Below, in pieces: positions 56,026-64,000 of a stretch of 64,000 nucleotides of DNA; the first letter of the stretch is position 1; the number at the start of each line of letters is the position of its first letter. The stretch comes from Tolypocladium sp. Sup5 PDA-1 (lineage: Eukaryota > Ascomycota > Sordariomycetes > Hypocreales > Ophiocordycipitaceae). The notes under the pieces are model-generated. The model was given only the letters and a program-made list of their open reading frames with translations. It did no database searches and was not told where the DNA came from. The stretch covers positions 310,001 to 374,000 of the forward strand of contig JPHH03000013.1 of assembly GCA_000750105.3 (NCBI GenBank). The letters run 5' to 3'. Both the position numbers and the translations under genes were made by a program.

Positions 56026-57262
56026 CTATACAGAGGCCGTAACGGCATCCACGTTATCCTCGTGATGTGGAAGATGCGCATCTCGCGCTTCATGGGACAC
56101 CTGGCTGCCAATCTTTGCAAACACCTTTTGCGTGGCGCCCCATCTCAAGCTCCAGATCGTGTCGTGGTCCGCTCCACTGACGTTGGTGCTCGTGTACTCA
56201 ATGACCCCCTTGCCCTGCTCGCTCTCCCAGCAGCTGTCGAACCATTTTGGCCCCTTGCTGCCCGCGTTGCCGACCATGTCGTCCGTTTCCGCGAAGAAGG
56301 CGTCAATAACCAGGCGTCTCCCCGCCGCACGAAGCACTTCCGCCAGCCGCGGCACCACGTCGTCGTAGTCGCTCCAGTCGCCCCAGCCAGACACACCCTC
56401 CGCCCGCTGCATGAGCAGGAGCGCTTCCTGGGACATGCCGTGGATGCCTTGCGAGAAGACGTAGTTTTGTAACCTGGGTCCCAGCGCCTCCTCGAACTTG
56501 ACGTCTGCATCTGCGTCTGCGGGACCTGGTTGCTGTGGCGGCTTGATTGAGACCAAGCTTACCAGCGTCTGGCTGAAGCCAAACGAGGTCGACAGGATAG
56601 GCCCCACGTTGGCATTGATAAAGGTCGCAAACTTGTCGACTTGGGCGATGACGCTCCCTGGCAAGGCTTTGGTAATGGACATGGCCAAGACGCCAGAGTG
56701 CGCTGGCAGGATCCACGGTCCACCGATGGCGAGGTAGGGCCGTTCCGGGTGCAGAACCTCGGGGTGGTGGAGGAGCATGTCGAGGGCGTAGATTAATCCT
56801 CCGCTCTGGGAGCCCAGCGAGACGTGCCGGATGCCAAGGTGTGTGAGGAGCGCCGGGATCAGGTCTTGGCCAGGTCAGCAACTTGGTCAATAAATATTCA
56901 AAAAAAAAAAAAAAACACTCACCCAGCCAGACCGGCATCCTCCTCTCGGCCATGACATCGTCGGTCCCGCCAATGCCCGGCCGATCGGGGCTGACGATGC
57001 GGATCTTATGCCGCTTGGCCAGCGCATCCTTGGTGACATGAAGCATTCGCGAGCCCACGAGCGGCGCGAAGAACAGCCAGACATTCTCGTCCTCGGGGTG
57101 CGCCTCGTTGCGGTAGCCGTAGTCGGCATATGTGACGCGGAGGGGCTCAGGGCGGCCTCGTGCGGCGTCGGCGGGCAGCTCAAACGTCTGCCTGAATCGC
57201 GGGTCATTGAGGAACTGGTCCTGCTCGGCTGCCGTCGCGCCCTGTTCTTGCGTCGCTGGCAT
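56026..57262 (-). CDS. alpha/beta-hydrolase of unknown substrate
   Basis: Two exons on the minus strand (57262-56923, 56864-56026; 58-nt intron) encode 392 residues. The sequence has the alpha/beta-hydrolase order: an early strand with WLFFAPLVGSRML, the IRIVSPDRPGIGGTDD loop, then the nucleophile elbow VSLGSQSGGLIY at the start of exon 2, and a late His candidate (GADHDTIW). The intron holds an uninterrupted run of 16 thymidines straight after the donor GTGAGTG, then a CTGAC branch site. The frame is open up to an ATG at 57442, but I prefer 57262 because the extra N-terminal residues lack family character. No signal peptide; probable cytosolic esterase or epoxide-hydrolase-like enzyme. Confidence 0.82.
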
Positions 57263-59042
57263 CGTGACTTGGCGGAAGCGAATGCGAGCCAGCGTGTGGT
57301 GGGTGCGGGGAGGGATTTCGATCGATGCGATGGCGGTGGACCAGGCTTGTTGCAGGAACTTGTCCGTCGTCTTGGCTGCTCTTATGGCCCGTGGTGTTGG
57401 TTGGACAAATTGGACCGCGTCAGCCCTACTGCGTCCCTCCACGGTGGATTGTGACGGTAGACGTAGCTCCGCGCGGCCATCGACAGTCGTCGCAACAATA
57501 TTGATCTGTATACGTCACGTCTCCTCAGTGACTCTCGCATGGGTGCCGACGCGAGGCCGTCCATTGTCGAGGCAGCAGGCTTTGACGGGTGATGACGCAT
57601 CATCGTGGGCTGCGATGTGTTCAGAGGGCGCCTGAAGCGAGCGGCTGATGTCCATTTGGTCTGAACCGTCTGATGATGGTTGGGCTTGGATCAAGGAAGA
57701 GTGAAAATTTGCACGAGCTGCGAAGTCTGGAAGGTGTCGCATTGCACTTTCCTGGTTGCGGTGTTGCGATGCGAGCGTCTTCCCAATTAGACGGACCATG
57801 GGCCCATCTCGATCAACATCCTTCATCCCACCTTGGCCACCTTGGCTTTCACCACCAAAAAAACATTGCCATCGCCATCGCCATCGGGGCCATCATAGGC
57901 ATTCTGTCAGCCACTGGTACCTATTGCTCCTCTCCAGGCCGGTGCCCATTGCGTTGCATCCGCCAGTGCACGGAGACGGCGGCCGTGGCCCCACGCCGAG
58001 AATCCTGAATCCTGACACCGGACGGCCCCATCTAGCCCGAGCCGCCGACCCCAAGGTATTGTCGTGTCCGAATGCGAGGGTCTGAGAGCATGCTACTGCA
58101 TATATCAGGCGACTGGCACAGCACTGCCGTCCTGTCCGAGCGACCGCACACGTCTACGGACGTCCGGGCGGGCATGAATCGACGCGCAACCACCTCATGA
58201 GCCTCGGCAGAAGCATAGAACATCATCTGAGATGAGACAGCTCGTTGAGGTGCGTGTGCCACACATCCATCCGTCATCCGACTGCCGAGCGACGCCGCAG
58301 TGACCAGCCGTCACATCGTTGGGCCCAGCACAAGCACCTCGCATTCGCTTGTTATAGCGCCATGTGGGCCTCCACTCGACTCCGCGACGTGCCAGGCATT
58401 GGCTCATGCTTGACATCAGCCATTCTCATGTGGACGACATCGCGGTCCGTTGGAGCGATGACAGTATGAGCCCTTTTGATGCACGCGGCGCAGATTCCCC
58501 TCTCAGCAAGCGCTCGTCGCGAAGGGAAGCAGCTATTTCAAATCCTGCAGCCATGGCTTGGTCGGGCGAAACTGTCGACTATATATTATGTTGACCGTTG
58601 GCCACCACCTATTTGGCGTTCCACGGTGCGCACTGCCAGCCATCCAGCCCACGCCGACTCGCAGCTGAACAGCCCTGTTTGCCAGTCACCGACTCACCAA
58701 CGCCCGTTCGAGTTCCGTGCAACCTCAGTTCGTTGTCCCTACCGGGAAACCGATTCGACCACCCCAGGCTGCTGGCATCAGCAGGTGGTTACAGCTGGGC
58801 AGGCCGAGCCCACTGCCTGGTTCGACGACCCGCAGCCATATCTCTACCAATTCATCACCACATCAACCAGCTGCGCACGGCTGAATATTTTTTGCATTTT
58901 GCGCCTCCCAACCTTCCCTGCGTCTTTGATTCCCTTGTGGCGCCGCAGCTGAAGAGCGTCGACTCGTCCAAGACATTGACTCTTGTGCTCTGCCTGCCTG
59001 TTCCCCTGACTTTCGTCCCGCCCACCCTCCTTTCCTCTCGCC
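57263..59042. other. 1.8-kb divergent intergenic region
   Basis: Promoters of the hydrolase (minus) and the carotenoid oxygenase (plus). No gene or clear regulatory site recognised. Confidence 0.5.
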
Positions 59043-60848
59043 ATGGCTGTCAACGCATTTGGCATCCTTCACCGTACCGTGGAAAACGAGGTGGAAGACA
59101 ACAAGCAGGCTCTCGACAACCTCAACGGCCAGTCGTGGAAAGAGTGGCCCAACCACGCCGCAGTAAGCTCACCCCTCCCGTCTCCAGTCGCAACTCTTTC
59201 GTGTCACTTGCTGGGCATCACTCTTGCTAACGCGAAACGCCAGTTTGAGGGGCTTGACGAGCATCGAGGCCCTCTCCAGCTTCAAGTCAAGGGAACCATT
59301 CCAGCATGGGCAGCAGGCGCCTTGTATCGGACAGGACCTGGCCAGGCCACTGTCGAGGACACCTCCAGGGGAACTCACTACGTATCACACTGGTTTGACG
59401 GCTTCGCTCACACTCACAAGTTCGACATCATCGCTCCCGATGTTGAGGGCGGCGAGACCACCGTGGTCTACTCCTCTCGGCGGCAATCCGACGACTATGT
59501 CGCCGAAGTCAAAAAGATTGGCTGGCGCTCCAGCACCTCGTTTGGGCAAAGGGCCGATCCCTGCATTGGCATCTTTGCAAAGTTCATGAGCCTGTTCGTG
59601 CCCCGTAGCCAGAACAACAACAACGTCGTTGTCCTGCCAAATTTCCCAGGCATGCCGGGGAAGCGACCTGTCGACACCAAGAGCGGCCACCGCACGGGCA
59701 CCGCCAACCTCTACATCAGCACCGACAACAAAACCTTGCAAGAGGTTGACCCCGACACACTCGAGCCCCTGGGCTACGCGGACCAGAGCCGTCTTCACCC
59801 AGATCTCAAGGGGCCCATGTCCTGCGCGCATGCTCAGAGGGACCCCGAAACCGGAGACTGGTTCAACTTCAACCTGGCCATGGGCCGCCAGGCAACGTAC
59901 CGCATCTTCCGCGTCAACGCCACAACCGGAGCCACGGACATCCTGGCCAGCGTCTCCGAACCCGATATATCCCCGGCTTACATCCACAGCTTCTTCCTGA
60001 CGGAAAACTATGTCGTCCTCTGCATCCCATCGTCCCATTTTGCGTGGAACGGGCTCAAGATTGTCTGGAAGAACAATCTGCTCGAGGCAATCAAACCATT
60101 CGACGAGACGAGACGGTGCAAGTGGGTCGTCATTGACCGCAGGCATGGGCGAGGCGTCGTGGCACGCTTCTCCACCCCGGCTGCCTTCTTCTTCCACTCG
60201 GTCAACGCCTTTGAGGAGCGCGCCAAGGATGAGAGTGGCGAGAAGAAGACGTACATCAACCTGGACCATTCCATGTATGACACTTCGGACGCCATGTTTG
60301 GGCTCTACTACGACACCATTCTGGATCGCAACGATGCCATGAAGGCTTATTTGGAAAAGCACCACGCCGAGAAGGTGCAAAGCCGCCATGTGCGATACCG
60401 ATTCAAAATGCCCCTGTCGGACCAGACGCGCCAAGAGGCAGCCACGGCCACTGCCGAGGAGGTGCTCTCGATCCCCAGCCCACACTCTGGCGACCTGTCC
60501 ACCATACACCCCGAGCGGGTCGGAAGATCCTATCGATACATGTACGGCACGTGCACTCGTGGCCTGAGCACCTTTATGGACTCGCTCGTCAAGACAGACC
60601 TGGAGACACGCGAGGCGGTCCTGTGGAGCGGCTCACAGGCGCACACGCCGGGTGAGCCCGTCTTTGTGCCACGCCCCGGTGGGACAGATGAGGACGACGG
60701 CGTGGTTCTGACCGTTGTCCTGGACGGCATGGCGCAGAAGTCGTATCTGCTGTGCCTGGACGCGAAGACGATGGAGGAGCTGGGAAGGGCCGAGGCTGAC
60801 TTTCCCATTGCCATGGGTTTCCATGGATTCCACGCTCCTGTGCTGTGA
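59043..60848 (+). CDS. carotenoid cleavage oxygenase (CarT/CAO-2-like)
   Basis: Two exons (59043-59162, 59244-60848; 81-nt intron with GTAAGC, GCTAAC branch and CCAG) encode 574 residues. Enzymes of the RPE65/carotenoid-oxygenase family cleave double bonds of carotenoids or apocarotenoids using a non-haem iron held by four histidines. Candidates are His236 (SCAHAQRD), His288 (YIHSFF), His358 (FFFHSVN) and His567 (GFHGFHAP) near the C-terminus. Other family blocks are ALYRTGPG, THYVSHWFDGFAHTHKF and YRYMYGTC. In fungi, CarX-type members make retinal and CarT/CAO-2 members cleave torulene; resemblance in the N-terminal region favours the latter, with limited certainty. The intron is a multiple of three without stop, so retention would add 27 residues. 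No carotenoid-synthesis gene is adjacent. Confidence 0.92.
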   Translation: MAVNAFGILHRTVENEVEDNKQALDNLNGQSWKEWPNHAAVSSPLPSPVATLSCHLLGITLANAKRQFEGLDEHRGPLQLQVKGTIPAWAAGALYRTGPGQATVEDTSRGTHYVSHWFDGFAHTHKFDIIAPDVEGGETTVVYSSRRQSDDYVAEVKKIGWRSSTSFGQRADPCIGIFAKFMSLFVPRSQNNNNVVVLPNFPGMPGKRPVDTKSGHRTGTANLYISTDNKTLQEVDPDTLEPLGYADQSRLHPDLKGPMSCAHAQRDPETGDWFNFNLAMGRQATYRIFRVNATTGATDILASVSEPDISPAYIHSFFLTENYVVLCIPSSHFAWNGLKIVWKNNLLEAIKPFDETRRCKWVVIDRRHGRGVVARFSTPAAFFFHSVNAFEERAKDESGEKKTYINLDHSMYDTSDAMFGLYYDTILDRNDAMKAYLEKHHAEKVQSRHVRYRFKMPLSDQTRQEAATATAEEVLSIPSPHSGDLSTIHPERVGRSYRYMYGTCTRGLSTFMDSLVKTDLETREAVLWSGSQAHTPGEPVFVPRPGGTDEDDGVVLTVVLDGMAQKSYLLCLDAKTMEELGRAEADFPIAMGFHGFHAPVL

Positions 60849-61778
60849 TGATGACGAGATTTGCCATGGGGCTACGGGTATGGACGCAGTTACGGGTAGG
60901 GCGGGTATGGGCGAGACTGTATTGGCAGTTGGCCACGGGAATATCGATCAATAGTCTGAGCCAGACAGAATTGTATGTACCAACATGGCGTATCGTGTTT
61001 CCCGTTATTCACAGCACTCTCTCCAATCAGTACAGGCAGCCATATGCCAAACCAATCCGCCTTAAACCTGTCGCGCCTTTGTTCTGCACCGTGCCGCAGG
61101 TTACACGTAACCCGAGCGCCTCCGAATTGCGTCGCGTACGACGCGAGTCTATTTGCCATTACTCCCGGAAGTGCCACTGGTTCCTTTACAGGGCACGAGT
61201 AGTTACGATACATCGTGTCCTGCTTGATGAAAGTGAGTGACAGTGACACTTGGGCCACAAGCGAGAAAAACGAGGCGAGCTGCAAAGCAACGGCGTCTCG
61301 TGGCTGTTTTGTGTCTCTGGCGCTACTGCAGGCGTTTCTATGACCTGCGTCTTCCTTCTTTCGTGCGTGCGTGCGTGTGTACGACATAAGGATGCGTGGC
61401 TGAAGGGGGGGCGGGCTCGGAGGAATTACGTCGCCTTGCAGGCGAGGAGTTGTGGGACGTGGGCGGCAGGGGGGAGAGGGTATTCGCTGAGGGGGCGAGG
61501 GGCGCAACTCGGAGGATTGGGGTAATTGGGTCTGGGTATGGAGTTGCTGTGGTGGTGAGCGAGGATGTGCTTCGTGGTTACTGTCTGTCGGGCGAAAGGG
61601 GGGTTGTGCTTGGCGGGCCGTGTTGAGGCGAGGTGGACCGAGGGCATTCACATTCGGTTGATGCTTCTGGCTATGTCACAACCAATGCTCGGCTTTCACA
61701 TGATTGCAATCCGACGGCGAGTACGTTTCTGGAAGTCTTAGTAGCCAAGGCAAGCATCAAATCACGCGGTCTACGCAT
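60849..61778. other. intergenic region
   Basis: 3' flank of the carotenoid oxygenase; no gene seen. The composition becomes A/T-richer towards the pseudogene. Confidence 0.45.
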
Positions 61779-62156
61779 TCAACCCCCCTGCCCTAGAGAT
61801 TTTATAGTGCCTTGTGACCTTTCAATGCCAGTTTTCTGCCTCAAATCAGTTATTGCAAACTGCTTCGCAAGCAGAAAGTCCTAGAAACCCAGTTAGCAAC
61901 GCCCAACAATAACATACCAAACAAACCCCAACTCACCCAGGCCGTCGCCCAGAGGACAGCGGACGCAAACCAAATCAGTTCGGCAACTCCCCCAGCCTAC
62001 TGCCTCTTCGCTGGGCTCTTCCGCAGCACGTTCGCCACCACCTGCCGTGCATATGCATCCGCATCGACAAAGTTCTTGGCTACCGCGGTTGCGTTCATGA
62101 CCGCCTCGAGCGCTGCAGCCGGTGATGAGCGCGGTTTTCTGGGCTGGAGACGCCAT
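61779..62156 (-). pseudogene. collapsed short-chain dehydrogenase (AYR1-like) pseudogene
   Basis: On the minus strand the ATG at 62156 gives MASPAQKTALITGCS, the canonical start of a short-chain dehydrogenase up to its cofactor-binding TGCS turn. About 20 bases later a different frame continues with the family's C-terminal end: EAVMNATAVAKNFVDADAYA, then VVANVLRKSPAKRQ, an in-frame TAG, and beyond it GGVAELIWFASAVLWATAW, a membrane-anchor helix as in 1-acyldihydroxyacetone-phosphate reductases. A perfect intron remains (61936-61881: GTGAGT, GCTAAC, CTAG), followed by FLLAKQFAITDLRQK and a stop at 61779-61781. So roughly 200 or more central residues were lost by one deletion near 62110, and a nonsense change (TGG to TAG would explain it) followed. 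It cannot make an active enzyme. Confidence 0.8.
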
Positions 62157-62285
62157 GGTTAAAGAAACGTTCAGATAAGGTAAGTAATAAAACCAAATCA
62201 GCATTCAAGCGTTCGTCCTGAATGATGGGCACATTGGCCTTTCTTTATGTATAGCGATGACTTTTGAACTGCGGGAGGAGACGGC

Positions 62286-62319
<34 letters not shown>

Positions 62320-63118
62320 CCCCGAGGCAACTTGTATCAATAGCAATGTTGCGGAGCGGAGAAGTAGCCAGCTCCGCTCCGGCCGAGATCGTTTGTTTCC
62401 TAAATAGGCAATGCATCGTGGTGTGCTAAATCAGAATTCACTTTCGCTTTCGCTTACCATGCCTTGTAAGCCTCTGAAGGCACCTACTTGTGGCCTTTCG
62501 TGCCGCTGTCAGGCTTAGCAATCCCATTGTTGGTGCCTGTGGCGAAGGGCCTTGTTATTCTTTCAACCGAGTTAGATAGAGTCTCATTGTTATGTATCTT
62601 GAATGCACAGTCACCTGAGTTGCATTCTCAACACTTTCAAGTTAATTTACGTTGCTGAAGCTGTTAGCTACCTAAGGTAGTTCCCCCCGAGATACTTTGT
62701 CAGCATAGAGATGGAAAGGGATTCTTCTCGCAGAAATCATAAAAGATAATATGCGGTAATGACTGTCTATTATTGATTCTACTACTCTCCTTTGTAGTCG
62801 AGAAATGTCACGGATGGAACCTTCCTCGCGGTCTAGGTTAGGTAGGTCCCACACAGCTCCAGGCAGGCCTCTAGGTGAGTAGTTAAACACTCTAGGTGGG
62901 GTCACTGTGGCTGCTGCCTGCTGAGCTGCCCCTCTATGCTGATTCCAAACGCGGGCTGTCTCCGTCATCGTGCTCCACTCCTGCCTTTTGACAGCTTCCA
63001 TCGCCCTCCCTCCTCCACGATCGATTCCAACCTCAGCCAGTTTCTTCCCTTTAACTTGCCTCAGCAGTAGGATACACAGAGAAACTTCCGTTGAACCCGC
63101 CCCGAGCGCTCCGCCGCC
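62157..63118. other. A/T-richer intergenic region with a long C run
   Basis: Between the dehydrogenase relic and the deubiquitinase. It holds a 31-base C run (62287-62317) and several TACCTA/TAGGTA strings. The last 200 bases are probably the promoter and leader of the next gene. Confidence 0.5.
62287..62317. repeat. homopolymer C run (31)
   Basis: Thirty-one consecutive cytosines directly upstream of the collapsed dehydrogenase gene; its length in the real genome is uncertain because such runs are error-prone. Confidence 0.8.
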
Positions 63119-64000
63119 ATGTCGTGCCCTCACCTGGAGTCTGCTGGTATGTTTGGATGCCCCGCGCTGCGCTCGCCAGGGCAACCAGCTCCCACTCCGT
63201 GTCACGAAGCTCACGCGCGCCGTCGCTTTAGGGCTCACGCCTCCGACGCCGGCCCAGTCCGTCTACCGAGAGGACTGCACCCAGTGTTTCGACTCCATCG
63301 TAAGTCTGCCATAGCCGCCGCGACGTGAAGCCGCCCCTCGATGCTGCGCGGGACACAGCTGATCGAAACGCGCGTCGTGGCCAGGACGAACCCAGCGGCC
63401 TGGACGTCTGTCTTCAGTGCTTCAATGGCGGCTGCGCAGGAGACAGGCTGCATAACAAGCTTCACAGCAGCCTCAGGAACCATCCGCTCGCTCTCAACAT
63501 CCGCCGAACCCGAAAGGTCGTCGTCCGAGATGAGCCTCCAACCAAGATGTCCAAGCTCGCCATCGCTGCCGAGACGGAAGAGGACCGATACGACACTGCT
63601 CTCGCGGCAAAGTGTCTTGAATGCAATACCCAGCTGGACATCGCCAGCCCGAAACTCGCCCCTATCGTCGATGGCATAATGAAGGCAAACACCTTCTCCA
63701 AGAAGGAGGAGGTCAAGGCTTGGGAGCAGGAGCTGACGAGCTGTGAGCACATCCTCATGCTGCAGCAGCACGAGTCGCGTAAGATTGAGCAGGGCGAGCT
63801 TGGCCACTGCACCGCGTGCGACCTGAGGGAGAACCTCTGGCTGTGCCTCGAGTGCGGCAACCTGGGCTGTGGCCGGAAGCAGCTAGGTGGCGTCGATGGC
63901 AACTCGCACGCGCTGAGCCACTCTACCGAGTCGGGCCACGGCGTGGCTGTCAAGCTTGGATCAATCACCCCCGAGGGCACCGCCGATATTTACTGCTACC
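63119..64000 (+). CDS. ubp14: UBP14/USP5-type ubiquitin hydrolase, N-terminal part
   Basis: Three exons are visible (63119-63146, 63232-63299, 63385 to the window end; introns of 85 nt each), and the gene continues past 64000. The protein begins MSCPHLESAG, typical of UBP14/USP5 enzymes that disassemble free polyubiquitin chains. The first zinc-finger-like module is split by intron 2 (CTQCFDSI joined to DEPSGLDVCLQC). A second, classical UBP zinc finger follows: CTACDLRENLWLCLECGNLGCGR ... HALSHSTESGHGVAV, the domain that grips the free C-terminal glycine of ubiquitin. The Cys/His catalytic boxes and UBA domains are expected downstream but are not in the window. Translation of all three exons stays in frame, so the fragment looks intact. 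Confidence 0.93.

Noticed and set aside
57263..57442. Extension of the alpha/beta hydrolase to ATG 57442
   Set aside because: The additional 60 residues do not resemble the family's start; the ATG at 57262 gives the expected N-terminal length.

Overview
This window looks like nuclear DNA of a filamentous ascomycete (Pezizomycotina, most likely a sordariomycete; I do not assign a species). The reasons are short spliceosomal introns of about 50-90 nt with GTRNGT donors and CTRAC-like branch sites, coding sequence very rich in G/C at third positions, long intergenic spaces, and families typical of such fungi: LCCL membrane protein, secretory lipase, Zn2Cys6 and bZIP regulators, Fta4 kinetochore subunit and carotenoid oxygenase. 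No bacterial operons, CRISPR, tRNA, rRNA or intact transposon were seen. Exon structures were worked out by hand from splice signals and reading-frame continuity.

Layout. 0-4 kb: a short gene relic, then a large disordered/coiled-coil protein on the minus strand. 7.5-12.4 kb: a secreted GH31 alpha-glucosidase converging on an LCCL-domain polytopic membrane protein. 13-16 kb: an A/T-richer island with a secretory lipase and a broken membrane-protein-like gene. 16.9-24.8 kb: a caspase-fold protein carrying C2H2 zinc fingers, divergent from a patatin-like protein whose nucleophile serine is replaced. 26.5-32 kb: a Zn2Cys6 regulator, a doubtful small ORF and a Gfo/Idh/MocA oxidoreductase. 32.4-36.1 kb: a hotdog thioesterase and an RluA-type pseudouridine synthase in divergent orientation, the latter running into a 148-bp tandem repeat that contains its own stop codon. 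36-51 kb: long gene-poor DNA interrupted only by a polyglutamine bZIP factor. 51-64 kb: a GH3 beta-glucosidase with PA14 insert, the kinetochore protein Fta4, an alpha/beta hydrolase, a carotenoid cleavage oxygenase, a collapsed short-chain dehydrogenase pseudogene, and the 5' part of a UBP14/USP5-type deubiquitinase that runs off the end.

The genes do not form one pathway; this is an ordinary mixed chromosomal segment. The most unusual items are the minisatellite grown out of a gene's 3' end, the caspase/zinc-finger architecture, the serine-less patatin, two or three deletion-type pseudogenes, and three stop-free introns whose length is a multiple of three.
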